Shown here piece by piece: positions 57,701-63,982 of a stretch of 64,000 bases of DNA (positions are counted from its first letter, which is position 1; every line of letters starts with the position of its first letter). Made by a program: the position numbers and the translations under genes. Location of the stretch: positions 77,432,823 to 77,496,822 of the forward strand of contig NC_033798.1 of NCBI RefSeq assembly GCF_001876935.1. Direction: 5' to 3'. The notes beneath the pieces are model-generated. The model ran no database searches. It saw nothing but the letters and a program-made list of their open reading frames with translations, and was not told the DNA's origin. The stretch is from Asparagus officinalis (taxonomy: Eukaryota; Streptophyta; Magnoliopsida; Asparagales; Asparagaceae).

Positions 57701-57833
57701 CTTCGCAACGGACTTCTTCGGCCTATGGGAAGCCCACCGATGCAACCATCTAGTTGTGTTTTTTTTTGCGGGACACGGGGGGGGGAGGGGGGGGGGCGGG
57801 GGGGGGCGTGCTGTAGCAAGAGGTTTCGTGTAA
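17464..57833 (+). CDS. SCD1: SCD1, DENN-domain and WD40-repeat protein (31 exons)
   Basis: Orthologue of Arabidopsis STOMATAL CYTOKINESIS DEFECTIVE 1, which works with SCD2 and Rab E GTPases in exocytosis, clathrin-linked traffic and cell-plate formation. Exons: 17464-17589, 17743-17836, 17910-18111, 23581-23722, 23824-23924, 26525-26588, 26956-27069, 28992-29212, 33237-33291, 33363-33452, 36433-36628, 36781-36898, 37072-37129, 37218-37262, 38655-38730, 38858-38931, 39024-39074, 41877-42034, 44295-44342, 46523-46580, 46699-46782, 46890-47145, 47308-47519, 47864-47928, 52308-52431, 54144-54325, 54938-55009, 55101-55261, 55376-55417, 55815-56023, 57651-57833. All introns are GT/AG and phases agree throughout. 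The model gives 1226 residues: DENN region about 1-400, linker to about 830, WD40 repeats after that. The family is near 1190. Exon 1/2 and exon 31 are abnormal. Confidence 0.93.
17743..18111 (+). CDS. SCD1: SCD1 exons 2-3 (upstream DENN)
   Basis: Exon 2 (17743-17836) gives [18 protein letters not shown] and [10 protein letters not shown]. Exon 3 (17910-18111) gives [33 protein letters not shown] and LCFAPAGS. Acceptors are TTTCAG and TTGCAG; donors are GTAAAA and GTAGCT. Confidence 0.95.
19030..19658. mobile_element. hAT-like non-autonomous element 1
   Basis: Ends are CAATGTTG and CAACACTG (reverse complement CAGTGTTG). The flanking eight bases, TTTTTGTG and GCTTTGTG, agree at six of eight, a decayed 8-bp target duplication. 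The interior repeats AAGCGCTTT several times. Confidence 0.45.
20728..21255 (+). mobile_element. hAT-like MITE 2a (ATATCGG family)
   Basis: 528 bp. The left end is CAAGGTTTTAAATATC and the right end, reverse-complemented, is CATTGTTTTAAATATC, 14 of 16 identical. Exact 8-bp target duplication CTATATTT at 20720-20727 and 21256-21263, as expected for hAT elements. The interior is full of GATATATCGG words. No protein. An inverted relative lies in intron 18. Confidence 0.88.
21640..22492. repeat. 395-bp direct repeat separated by G homopolymers
   Basis: The segment from about 21666 to 22060 recurs at about 22098-22492 with an offset of 432 bases. Reading both copies side by side I see no differences. 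Runs of 11-14 G precede each copy (21641-21651 and 22069-22082). Either a very recent tandem duplication or an assembly artefact. Confidence 0.9.
23581..23924 (+). CDS. SCD1: SCD1 exons 4-5 (DENN core)
   Basis: Exon 4 (23581-23722) gives [19 protein letters not shown] and [11 protein letters not shown], ending PHAD at donor GTAGCA. Exon 5 (23824-23924) gives [18 protein letters not shown] and [11 protein letters not shown], ending in a split Lys codon at donor GTTATT. These are the most conserved cDENN strands. Confidence 0.95.
23925..26524 (+). other. SCD1: SCD1 intron 5 (2.6 kb)
   Basis: AT-rich. Contains two neighbouring small inverted-repeat elements at 25556-25760 and 25784-25955. No gene seen in the rest. 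Confidence 0.75.
25556..25955. mobile_element. two adjacent MITE-like inverted repeats (AAGCACCAA family)
   Basis: First element: GGTATGCTTGGTTCTAAGC at the left, and on the right the reverse complement of GGCATGCTTCGTACTAAGC near 25757. Second: TCCTTGGTACCAAGCATCAA near 25788 and TTGGTGCTTGGTAGCAAGC ending near 25950. Each end itself is a small palindrome (CACCAARTTTGGTG). Related fragments are in intron 17 near 39360-39565. Confidence 0.6.
26525..27069 (+). CDS. SCD1: SCD1 exons 6-7 (DENN core)
   Basis: Exon 6 (26525-26588) gives [20 protein letters not shown]; orthologues have Ser where Phe follows TLV. Exon 7 (26956-27069) gives [20 protein letters not shown] and [17 protein letters not shown]. 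The donors are GTAAGC and GTAAGT. Confidence 0.95.
27070..28991 (+). other. SCD1: SCD1 intron 7, no gene seen
   Basis: AT-rich with a GA-rich patch at about 27840-28060, open on the - strand for about 100 codons but without motifs. Short duplication of AAATTTCTGG..GACCTGC at about 28447-28495. Confidence 0.6.
28992..29212 (+). CDS. SCD1: SCD1 exon 8 (end of cDENN, into dDENN)
   Basis: Gives [36 protein letters not shown] and [11 protein letters not shown], followed by donor GTGATG. Confidence 0.96.
29860..30600 (+). mobile_element. solo-LTR candidate with palindrome array and TATA box
   Basis: Eight GAGTCGACTC-type palindromes are followed by CTATATAAGG (about 30305-30314), TAGGGTTT motifs, and GAGAGAGGGATTGCAATC as in R-U5 regions of plant copia LTRs. 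No primer-binding site or internal domain follows. The exact ends and a target duplication were not found, so the element class is inferred. Confidence 0.5.
30008..30210. repeat. array of eight GAGTCGACTC palindromes
   Basis: TGAGTCGACTCA or a one- or two-base variant at about 30009, 30030, 30048, 30069, 30112, 30132, 30176 and 30197. Spacing alternates between about 20 and 43 bases. The array ends about 95 bases before the TATA-like CTATATAAGG. Confidence 0.9.
32140..32640 (-). mobile_element. copia-type LTR/primer-binding-site remnant
   Basis: On the - strand AAAATGGTATCAGAGCTAC (about 32387-32405) matches the primer-binding site complementary to plant initiator Met tRNA (TGGTATCAGAGC). 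A TE leader with an 87-codon frame starting in the site extends to 32140. The LTR proper should lie at higher coordinates, but its end is not resolved. Confidence 0.5.
33237..33452 (+). CDS. SCD1: SCD1 exons 9-10 (dDENN)
   Basis: Exon 9 (33237-33291) gives [18 protein letters not shown]. Exon 10 (33363-33452) gives [20 protein letters not shown] and QPIESMVM. Only 71 bases lie between them. Confidence 0.95.
33945..34410 (-). mobile_element. RTE-type LINE 3' fragment
   Basis: A - strand frame at 34172-34405 reads [19 protein letters not shown] and later [13 protein letters not shown], the well-known C-terminal motif of plant RTE-like LINE proteins (family form R..R..MLYG.ECW..K). Downstream on the same strand lies GGGATAAAGTTTTGTT, resembling the usual RTE tail. 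The rest of the element is missing, so this is a 5'-truncated, decayed copy. Confidence 0.75.
36286..36320. repeat. (TC)n microsatellite in intron 10
   Basis: Uninterrupted TC run of about 35 bases, about 110 bases upstream of the exon 11 acceptor. Confidence 0.95.
36433..37262 (+). CDS. SCD1: SCD1 exons 11-14 (linker)
   Basis: Exon 11 (36433-36628): [34 protein letters not shown]. Exon 12 (36781-36898): [20 protein letters not shown]. Exon 13 (37072-37129): SLSPRERA. Exon 14 (37218-37262): [15 protein letters not shown]. The charged stretches are predicted helical and match the linker between DENN and WD40 regions. Confidence 0.95.
37263..38654 (+). other. SCD1: SCD1 intron 14, with a 112-bp tandem duplication
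   Basis: About 37984-38206 holds two diverged copies of a unit starting GGATACATTT, 112 bases apart. A second, ~48-bp duplication with CTTCTTTCATTCTTTG lies at about 38408-38490. No gene. Confidence 0.7.
38655..39074 (+). CDS. SCD1: SCD1 exons 15-17 (linker)
   Basis: Exon 15 (38655-38730): [20 protein letters not shown]. Exon 16 (38858-38931): [20 protein letters not shown]. Exon 17 (39024-39074): [17 protein letters not shown]. All highly conserved in plant SCD1; each exon is under 80 bases. Confidence 0.96.
39075..41876 (+). other. SCD1: SCD1 intron 17 (2.8 kb)
   Basis: Contains fragments of the AAGCACCAA/CCAAGGACCAA inverted-repeat family at about 39360-39565 and a Tourist-like MITE at 40849-41358. 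The rest is AT-rich without genes. Confidence 0.7.
40849..41358. mobile_element. Tourist/PIF-Harbinger-like MITE
   Basis: 510 bp. Terminal inverted repeat GGGGGTGTTTGGTT at the left, AACCAAACACCCCC at the right, flanked by TAA at 40846-40848 and 41359-41361, the 3-bp duplication of PIF/Harbinger elements. Another AACCAAACACCCCC at 41064-41077 suggests that two copies merged or one inserted in another. The interior repeats words such as TTTATAGAAAA; no protein. Confidence 0.85.
41877..42034 (+). CDS. SCD1: SCD1 exon 18 (linker)
   Basis: Gives [40 protein letters not shown] and IWDELR, donor GTATGA. Confidence 0.96.
42378..42387. other. sequence gap of 10 N
   Basis: Ten undetermined bases inside hAT-like MITE 2b. 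The true length is unknown; the surrounding repeat suggests that assembly failed across similar copies. Confidence 0.99.
42462..43451. mobile_element. Tourist-like element nested in hAT-like MITE 2b
   Basis: 990 bp. Left end GGGGGTGTTATTCGTTTTGG; right end CCTAAACGAATAACACC. TTA flanks both ends (42459-42461 and 43452-43454), as for PIF/Harbinger elements. AT-rich interior without a reading frame. Confidence 0.8.
44295..44342 (+). CDS. SCD1: SCD1 exon 19 (48 bp)
   Basis: Gives [16 protein letters not shown] with acceptor TTGCAG and donor GTAGGT; the Lys codon is split with exon 20. Confidence 0.95.
44343..46522 (+). other. SCD1: SCD1 intron 19 (2.2 kb)
   Basis: A possible small MITE at about 44533-44800 (ends GTAGGGGTGCAAATT and AACCAAACAGGCCCC) is unproven. 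The 3' end has a triplicated segment next to the acceptor (46420-46522). No gene. Confidence 0.6.
46420..46522 (+). repeat. triplicated branch-site region at the exon 20 acceptor
   Basis: ACGGTTGATTCTTAATGTAA occurs three times, starting about 46424, 46452 and 46499. Only the last is followed by CAG at the exon; the earlier ones continue CATAAC. CTTAAT resembles a plant branch-point. Confidence 0.85.
46523..47928 (+). CDS. SCD1: SCD1 exons 20-24 (linker end and first WD40 repeat)
   Basis: Exon 20 (46523-46580): [17 protein letters not shown]. Exon 21 (46699-46782): [19 protein letters not shown]. Exon 22 (46890-47145): [38 protein letters not shown]. Exon 23 (47308-47519): [20 protein letters not shown] and [16 protein letters not shown]. 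Exon 24 (47864-47928): [20 protein letters not shown]. The first WD40 blade is split across exons 23/24; the donor of exon 23 is GTTAGA. Confidence 0.95.
50347..50575. repeat. 115-bp tandem duplication in intron 24
   Basis: TATTCTATAGTAT begins copies at 50347 and 50462. Both run through TTGTAATTTTTTATTTTTAT to TATTTATTGCAACAATTT, with about ten differences. Confidence 0.8.
50885..51217. mobile_element. foldback (long inverted repeat) element
   Basis: Left arm (about 50909-51035) and right arm (about 51075-51200) are reverse complements with scattered mismatches. Pairs include CACGTGCCATTCC/ACGTGCCATTTCG, CAACATATAACCA on both, GCCCAC and TTTTCCAT..AAAAAAGTGTT. The loop is about 40 bases. 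Transcribed in the pre-mRNA it would form a hairpin of roughly 120 bp. Confidence 0.75.
51701..51733. repeat. (AC)n microsatellite
   Basis: Uninterrupted AC run of 32-33 bases. Confidence 0.95.
52308..52431 (+). CDS. SCD1: SCD1 exon 25 (WD40 repeat)
   Basis: Gives [38 protein letters not shown]; a complete WD blade ending with the GH dipeptide of the next. Donor GTCTGA is weak. Confidence 0.95.
52432..54143 (+). other. SCD1: SCD1 intron 25 (1.7 kb)
   Basis: Holds a 56-bp tandem duplication (53205-53309, ACCTACAAGTGCATTAATAC in both), an LTR-like segment at about 53390-53593 and three diverged copies of ACAAATGCTGATTAT at 53820, 53855 and 53894. No gene. Confidence 0.7.
53390..53593 (-). mobile_element. 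small LTR-like fragment
   Basis: On the - strand it starts TGTGATACCCCAAGTTTAGT, continues with CCCACATTGGATGAGGACA and has TTTAAATATAAG, a TATA-like site, then GCGTGACAGAGC. This resembles plant LTR or TRIM ends that I have seen, but no partner LTR or target duplication is present here. Confidence 0.4.
54144..56023 (+). CDS. SCD1: SCD1 exons 26-30 (WD40 propeller)
   Basis: Exon 26 (54144-54325): [34 protein letters not shown]. Exon 27 (54938-55009): [20 protein letters not shown]. Exon 28 (55101-55261): [39 protein letters not shown]. Exon 29 (55376-55417): [11 protein letters not shown]. Exon 30 (55815-56023): [52 protein letters not shown]. The WD, GH and structural Asp positions are kept in these blades. 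Confidence 0.96.
54360..54860. repeat. repeat in intron 26 related to 30.76-31.34 kb
   Basis: Starts with GGTACCGGTACTGGTGCGGG and ends with GTGTCGGGTATGTATTCGGC. Intron 8 near 30.77 kb has CATACTCGTACCCGCACGG in the opposite sense. Possibly one non-autonomous element family; ends and target duplications not found. Confidence 0.35.
56024..57650 (+). other. SCD1: SCD1 intron 30 (1.6 kb), with a hAT-like element
   Basis: Half of this last intron is the element at 56352-57159. The rest is AT-rich with no gene. Confidence 0.8.
56352..57159. mobile_element. hAT-like element 3 with CpG-rich ends
   Basis: 808 bp. The left end CATTGTTATCGAGG and the right end CCTCGATAACAATG are exact reverse complements (14 bases). 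An exact 8-bp duplication TTAGCTAG flanks it (56344-56351 and 57160-57167). The first and last 100 bases are rich in GCGC and CpG, while the middle is AT-rich, with ACTAGAAAATTATGAAC repeated at about 56643 and 56733. No protein. Confidence 0.92.
57651..57833 (+). CDS. SCD1: SCD1 exon 31 (last WD repeat, frame broken)
   Basis: Begins [16 protein letters not shown], as in the family. Then the expected GGRNGLLRLWDA-type end is split between frames: CGCAACGGACTTCTTCGG and CTATGG and GATGCAACCATCTAG (stop at 57751-57753) are each recognisable, but small extra bases (about 2 before, then 1 and 10) put them in different frames. The frame that continues from exon 30 runs through a T run and the G-rich stretch to a TAA at 57831. 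Either the allele has lost its last WD blade or the sequence here is wrong. Confidence 0.7.
   Translation, partial: VRCVASDLDRKRICSGSFATDFFGLWEAHRCNHLVVFFFAGHGGGRGGGGGGRAVARGFV
57771..57808. repeat. G-rich homopolymer stretch
   Basis: A run of G with only A at 57786 and C at 57797 and 57807, just after a run of nine T. Such sequence is prone to sequencing error and can form G-quadruplexes. Confidence 0.9.
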
Positions 57834-58580
57834 TCTTTAATATTTTGCTTGTTTTTTTCATATTTTTCAAGTTACGGGCCAAATATTTATGAAGCGTGTG
57901 TTCCTTGAGGATGTATAAATCTGGTTAGTTTACTGTAGGATCAATTTGCTTATTTTTTCAGTTTCTTGCAAGTTAAGAAAAAACTCAGGTATTGTTTTTT
58001 TTATAGTGCTTCTGTAAGTTAAGAAAGAGCTCAGGTATATATTTTATTTTATTGCTCCAGAGTTGAACATATCTGCTTTCATGAAATCGTTGTCTATCAC
58101 TGCAAACCAACAAATTATGGTAGCCAGAATGAAAAAAGAAAAAGAAAAGAAGGAAAAGAGTTTATAGTTGGCTAAATGGGAAAGAAGAATTTAGGGGGAG
58201 TTCGAAAAGTGAGAGAGAGGGAGATGTGTATGTTGGTTGCTTCTGCTATGAAGCACAATTATTAATTACTTTGACGCGGGAATACTCAACGACCAGTCGG
58301 ATTTATCATGTTTACCTATAGGAGTTAGTTCAACATCCATTAATAGAGTGGAACATGTCCGCTCTTTTTATTTCCATTTTAAATGTGCTCGGTAATTGGA
58401 AGCGAATAGAAAGTAATTTGAAAGTGGAGCATGATAGGTGCTTCAACATTTTTCACTTTATCCAAATTTTAAGTGGATGAAAGTGAATGAGACCCCCTCT
58501 GAGTGGCGTAACGGTTGAATGTAGGGACCTTGGGCAAAGAGGACCAGTGATTAACCAGTATTCGTGTCACAGTTGTTTCC
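57834..58580 (+). other. SCD1 3' region and spacer, no gene
   Basis: AT-rich with GA-rich stretches (58130-58230). A clear polyadenylation signal was not identified. Confidence 0.5.
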
Positions 58581-58595
58581 AATATTCATTTGATG
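58581..58595. repeat. left target duplication of the LINE
   Basis: AATATTCATTTGATG, identical to 61610-61624 (14-15 bases, because the A before it merges with the poly(A) tail). Confidence 0.9.
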
Positions 58596-61500
58596 TCTCC
58601 TCTCTCTTGCTAAAAGCAGATGAGATCAAATGGAAACAAAGATCCCGCATTCAATGGTTGAAAGAAGGCGATAACAACTCTGCTTTTATCCACAAATTTG
58701 CTTCCTACCATCGTTGAAAAAACTTTATTCCCCACCTCATCATAAATGACTCCATTATCTCATCTGATAGTGTCATCAAGCAATTCTTTTTTACCTTCTT
58801 CTCAAATTTGTTTGAACAACCCCCTGCATCTAGTCTTATACCTAACTGGAATCTTCTTTACTCTCAAGACAATTTTGATCTCTCTTCTCTTGATCTTCCT
58901 TTCTCCCCGCAGGAAATCACAGAGGTTGCATTTGACCTGCACCCTGATAAATCTCCTGGGCCTGATAGGCTTCCCATTCTGTTTTTTCACAGATCCTGGT
59001 CTGTCATCCAAGCTGATGTTATTGAGTTCATCCAAGGCTTATTTTCTCATCCCCAATCTTTACATAATATCAACTACTCTCACATTTGTCTTATTCCTAA
59101 AAAGGATGGTGCAAATTCTCCCAAAGATTTTCGGCCCATTAGCCTCATCAACAGTTCATGCAAATCTTTTCCAAAATTTTGGCTAATAGGTTAAGAAAAG
59201 TCCTCCACCTTCTCATCGATAACTCTCAATAAGCTTTTCAATATGGTAAATCTTCTTTGGACTCTTTTCTTTTAGGTCATGAAATGATTAACTTCTGTTC
59301 TTCCGGGAAAAAAGAAATAAGTGCCTTCAAGGTAGACTTTTACAAGGCCTTTGACTGTGTTAACTTGTCATTCCTTCTCCCCCTTCTCAAAGCCAGAGAT
59401 TTTGGCCCCAAGTGGTACCACTGGATCCATCACATTTTATCCTCTTCGAAATCAGCTGTTCTTGTGAATGGTTCTCCTACCAAATTTTTTAGATGCTTCA
59501 CGGGTCTCAAACAAGGTGACCCTCTCTCCCCCTTGCTTTTTTTGCATGTGGCTGATGTTCTGAGTAAAATGCTTAGCTGTAGCGCTGCTTTGGGGGATTT
59601 ATCAGACCTCAATTTGAAAGGGGAGCTCAATTCTATTAGGACTATTCAGTTTGCGGACGATACTATCATCTTCTCTAGGGCCTCCTCCTCTGATATGGTT
59701 ACCCTTAAAACCATCATTTCCATTTTTGCTAACATATCAGGACTTTGTGTTAATCCCCTCAAATCCAACCTTTTTTATCTTGGAAAATCCCCCACAGAGG
59801 TAATATGCTAGCTGAGATTCTCAACTGTTTAGTCGGCTCTCTCCCTTTCTCATATTTGGGTCTCCCCCTCAAAAGAGGTTCCCTTTCCAAAAGAGAGTGG
59901 CAACCACTTCTAGAATCATTCAAGAAGAAGCTTTCGCTATGGAAAAACAAATCTCTCTACATTGGCGGAAGGTTAACACTTTTGAATTCCGTCCTCTCCT
60001 CTCTCCCCCTCTACTATATGTCTTTTTTCAAGCTGCCGCAGTGGTTATCTAAGGCCATCGACAAAATTAGGAAAGATTTTCTTTAGAATGGTAGCCTCAC
60101 CCACTCTAGAGTCAAATGCCTCATAAACTGGGGGATTTTTTGCAAGTCCAAGGCTGAAGGAGGCCTCGGGGTCAGTGATATCCCCAATTTCAACAAAGCT
60201 CTTCTCTCCAAATGGATTTGGAGAATTTCCGACAGAAACTCTATTATTAGCAAAGTGATCTTTTCTGTTTACTCCAAAGATGGGTCAAATCCTATTGCTC
60301 ACCATCCTAAGAGTTCGGCTTCAAGATTCATCCATGACTTATTCTCCATTCACTCCGCCTTCTTTAGCTTGGTAAAATGGAAGGTTGGAGATGGTAGAGC
60401 ATGCAGATTTTGGCACGACAAATGGTCTTCGGCAAATTCCCTTTGTAGCCTTTTCCCTCATGCATAGCAGTTAGCTCTCTCCCAAAACTACAGTATCAGA
60501 TCGCAAGGTAAAATACTCAATGATGCTTGGCTTTGGCATCCTCTAACAATAAGAGGTATCTCCCTACCAGAAAGGTCAGACCTCAATCATCTTCATTCCT
60601 TCTTAGCATCTATCAATCCAAGAGACTCCTCTGCTCCGGACGATCTTTGGTGGACTCTCCACTCATCGGGGATATACTCAATCAAATCATATTACTCCTT
60701 TGTCAATTCAGGGGGTATTAAATCTCAGCTCTTCAGTATGATTTGGAAATCATCCATTCCTACAAAGGTAAAAGTTCTTTTCTGGATCATCTCTAAAAAG
60801 AAGCTGAATACGAAGGCTAATTTGATCCACAAAGGTTGGACTGGTGATCCCAGATGTTCCTTCTGTCAACTGGGTGTAGAAACGCATGATCATCTTTTTA
60901 TTCACTGCTCCTTCGCTCGTGCAGTCTGGAACTTTCTCTTCCCCCTCCCTCCAACTAACTGTTGGCCCCAGTCCATGGATGAGCTGATTTTATTCCACAA
61001 TTCTCCTAATCTTTGTTCGGATATAAAAAAAACATTTGGAAGCTTCTGTTGCCTTGCGCTTGTTGGTGGATTTGGTTTAGTAGAAATGCTCTTATTTTCA
61101 AGGATTGGCAGCCTAACCCGCTCCACATTGCTTCTAAATATTGTGAGATTTACAATATTTTGGTCAGGTGCCGAAGAGGGTAGGATGGCCAGGAGACTAC
61201 GCAGGGCTGCTTATAATCTCGGTTTTCAGGAGCTCTCTAAGAAGCACGCCCCCGATGCCTCCGGCGATAATTTCTCCATCGATCTCTAACTCATGTCGTT
61301 CCAAGTCTACTGGATGAAGAATTTTCTATGATGTTGAATTTTTTGTTGTTGCTTGCTTTCTTCATCATAGTTGTCATGTTTTCTAGTGTGCTACAATCTA
61401 CTCTGCTGTGTAAGTATGTTTTTCGGTTTTTTCTAGTTGCAGAAACGCTTTGAGTTTAGTTTGGTAGGTGACGACATATGTCCGCTCCTTATCTGCTTCT

Positions 61501-61610
61501 CCTTTTGTGTTTCTTCATCTGGATGCGATGTATTTTGCTTTGTTTTCAGGTTATTAATAATATTCCCCTATGAGCAGGGTACCCACCCTGTTTTTTTCAG
61601 CTCAAAAAAA
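58596..61610 (+). mobile_element. 5'-truncated L1-type LINE with poly(A) and target duplication
   Basis: About 3.0 kb. Begins inside ORF2, ahead of the reverse transcriptase, and ends GAGCAGGGTACCCACCCTG, a T-rich stretch and eight A. An exact target duplication flanks it. First-strand synthesis that stopped early explains the missing 5' half, including ORF1 and the endonuclease. Confidence 0.92.
58610..61290 (+). pseudogene. LINE ORF2 remnant: reverse transcriptase and zf-RVT
   Basis: SRIQWLKEGDNNSAFIHKFA precedes the domain. RT blocks in order: DKSPGPDRLPILFF (58945), ICLIPKKDGANSPKDFRPIS (59080), AFKVDFYKAFDCV (59320, first catalytic Asp), GLKQGDPLSPLLF (59500), IQFADDTIIF (59644, the two catalytic Asp), SYLGLPLKRG (59850). 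zf-RVT: IPTKVKVLFWI (60758) and CSFCQLGVETHDHLFIHC (60850). Disabling changes: TGA near 58715, frameshift near 59170, TAA near 59230, frameshift near 59805, TAG at 60084 and 60466, frameshift near 61030. Dead copy. Confidence 0.9.
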
Positions 61611-61624
61611 ATATTCATTTGATG
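61611..61624. repeat. right target duplication of the LINE
   Basis: ATATTCATTTGATG directly after the A tail; see 58581-58595. Confidence 0.9.
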
Positions 61625-62130
61625 AGTACTACATCACTCGTGCTATTTACAGGCGCTCTGGGTGGCTTAGAGGGACCTAGTGGCTTTGAGATTTTTGACT
61701 CTGTTTAGAGGGACCTTGTGGCTTTGAGATTTTTGACTCTGTTCCGAATACTTGATTGACATAGCCAAGATTTCTTGTTCACAGAAAAAAAAAGGGGGAA
61801 AAAAGGTGAACGAGGAATCTAATATTCTTCTATGCTTTTTGTTTATAAATTTAGTTTTAAATATTCACTTTCTATTGTTTATTTTTCATGATAATCAAAT
61901 ATCGGATAAAGGAAAATATGTTTCACTAGGTACCATCTCAAATTTACATCTTTTCGGTTTTAATCACCAAAACTAGTTTTTTTTAAATAAAAAAGAGGGT
62001 TATTTCAATATTAGTCCCTCAAATCTTCAATATTTCTAAATAAGCCCCCTCAAAGCATAGACGCTTTTACTTGTTTCCCTCAAATCATCATATTACTTGT
62101 AACCAGGTCCCTTTGTCCAGGTTAAATGTC
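61625..62130. other. no gene; 38-bp tandem duplication at 61668-61743
   Basis: TAGAGGGACCT..GTGGCTTTGAGATTTTTGACTCTG occurs twice, 38 bases apart. The rest is AT-rich with A and T runs. Confidence 0.7.
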
Positions 62131-62800
62131 TATTTGGTTAGCTTGTGTTGAGTTAGGCTTAACCCCTACGTAACATCCTCCTCCATCCTCACCTCTCGAT
62201 CATCATTAAGATTCTTATGAGTTTGATGTAAAGCTTTACGAACCCTCCGCACTACTCACTGATATAACGATGCATGTACTCCTAGGTCTATATTTGTGAT
62301 AAAAAGCTCTAGACTTTCATTTGCAATGACATCAATATCATCAACAATGTTTTTCTATAATTAAGTAAAAAAACATATATAAGCAATTTGTAGGAATACG
62401 AAACAAGTAGACTTACCATCTATATGTGTACTGCTAATGCATTCTTGTCCAATCTATGTGATCTCCTCCTTTCTTAGCATTAATTCTATTAATTCTTTCA
62501 ACTTCTTGCAGAACATGTTCTGCTTGACCAAATTGTCTTAGCACACGAACCAACACATGCATCTCGATAGTCTCAAAGTATATGAGAGGAACTGTGGCTC
62601 TCCATATAACTTGACTCTCTAAGCAGATCAATGGTAGATGAGCCATCTTATCATCATATGCTTCCCATGAACTATAAAACATTGCGCATAATAGCATCTC
62701 ACTGAAAAAAAAGTATAATGTAAAGATTAAATTTTCCTAAAACAAAACTAGTATAATTCTAAACTATATCTAATGACACAAATTAATCGTCTCTTGATAT
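62131..62800 (-). pseudogene. second plant mobile domain (PMD) remnant
   Basis: A - strand frame at 62434-62697 has VIWRATVPLIYFETIEMHVL followed by RVLRQFGQAEHVLQ and later DHIDWTRMH. This is the C-terminal block of the plant mobile domain (family form W.A.VPLI.FE.VE.H.P.RV.RQFG.Q), comparable to FEIVEMHVPDCVLRQF in the MULE at 15.85 kb. On the same strand, further on (about 62200-62260), RRVRKALH is still readable. The N-terminal half is not found. Probably a transposon fragment; a diverged host exon is less likely. Confidence 0.6.
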
Positions 62801-63250
62801 TGAATCCTTTTTAAGATGGCAAAGGAAATTAAGTGGAGGAGAATGAGTGATCATTACATTTAATTGCAATTTTATAGTCTCATTATCTATTTTACTTAAA
62901 TAAATATATCTACTAATGATGTTTTTTTATCTTAATCTACAAATAATGAAAAATCATCAAATAAGAGCTTAAATGAACAAATTTCCTTTGTTTTTCAACC
63001 ACATATTGAAGACTAGAGGAAGCGCAAAAGTCCAAAGGTCCAAAAAAGGCGAAGTCAATAAAGCCAATAGAGTTTATTATAAATATGTTATAAATGAATT
63101 GTTGGACTAATCGATTAGCTCATCGATTAGTTTGTAATAGAATGCATCAGTGGCTAATTTTAATTTGTTGGAGCCTAATATTTGATCCAAGGGCTGTGGT
63201 TGAAGGCTAGACTATAACTAGGGTGTAGAGTAATGGTTTTGAGGTGTGTA
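62801..63250. other. AT-rich spacer, no gene
   Basis: A small direct repeat with AATCGATTAGCTCATCGATTA at 63108-63130; nothing else of note. Confidence 0.5.
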
Positions 63251-63384
63251 AACATTCTATAAAGGACAAATTTTGAAAAACGACCATTTTTCAAATTTAT
63301 TGGGCAAAATCGACCCTCTAGGAAATTAATGAGCAAAACCAACCCTTTGAGGGTCGGTTTTGCAATTTGCCTCCTCTTGTGAAC

Positions 63385-63411
63385 TGCACGGGACTACTGG
63401 TCCCGTGCAGT
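63385..63411. repeat. perfect 27-bp palindrome
   Basis: CTGCACGGGAC, five central bases, GTCCCGTGCAG: 11-base arms without mismatch. Resembles single units of the MULE arrays at 10.1 and 17.0 kb with a different core. Confidence 0.85.
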
Positions 63412-63876
63412 CTACTTAATTCGCCCATTAATTTCCTCGTGACTGCCCATTAATCGGCTCCTCTCCAAAAAAAATCCCAAAAAAGAACCCCCGCACCCGC
63501 TCCTCCTCCGACCGCCCATTAATTTCCTCCATCGCCGCTCGTCGAGTTCCTCTTCACCCGCGCGCCATCACAGCCCCCCGAGCTCCGCCTCCGCTCGACC
63601 ACCGCCCTGAGCACCTCAACCCAGCCAAGCCTTGCCACAGCCCTCCTGAGCTCCGAGCTCCTCCTCCCCGAGCTCCCTTCGTCGCTGCCCTCCGACCCGA
63701 CGCACCGCCCTGAGCCTCCACCTCCTCAAGCTTCACCACGCCGCCTTCTCCCTAACTCCACCGCCCCCATCACCCGCTCGAGCCACCGCTTAGCCCGAGC
63801 TTCTCCTCCACCCGCACCACGATCCGACAGCCTCCGACCAGCCGAGCTCCCCTCAGCTCCGCCGTCAGCCTCCTCC

Positions 63877-63982
63877 GCAGCCCAAACTCCGACCACCACG
63901 CCAGATCCGCCCTCTCCTCCTGTCATCGCGCAGCCCAAACTCTGACCACCACGCCAGATCCGCCCTCTCCTCCTGTCACCGC
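63877..63982. repeat. 53-bp tandem duplication
   Basis: GCAGCCCAAACTC begins copies at 63877 and 63930; the copies differ at two or three bases. Confidence 0.85.

Noticed and set aside
63554..63938. Gly/Ala/Arg-rich - strand frames
   Set aside because: Explained by high C content on the + strand; no start context or motif, and a tandem duplication is included.
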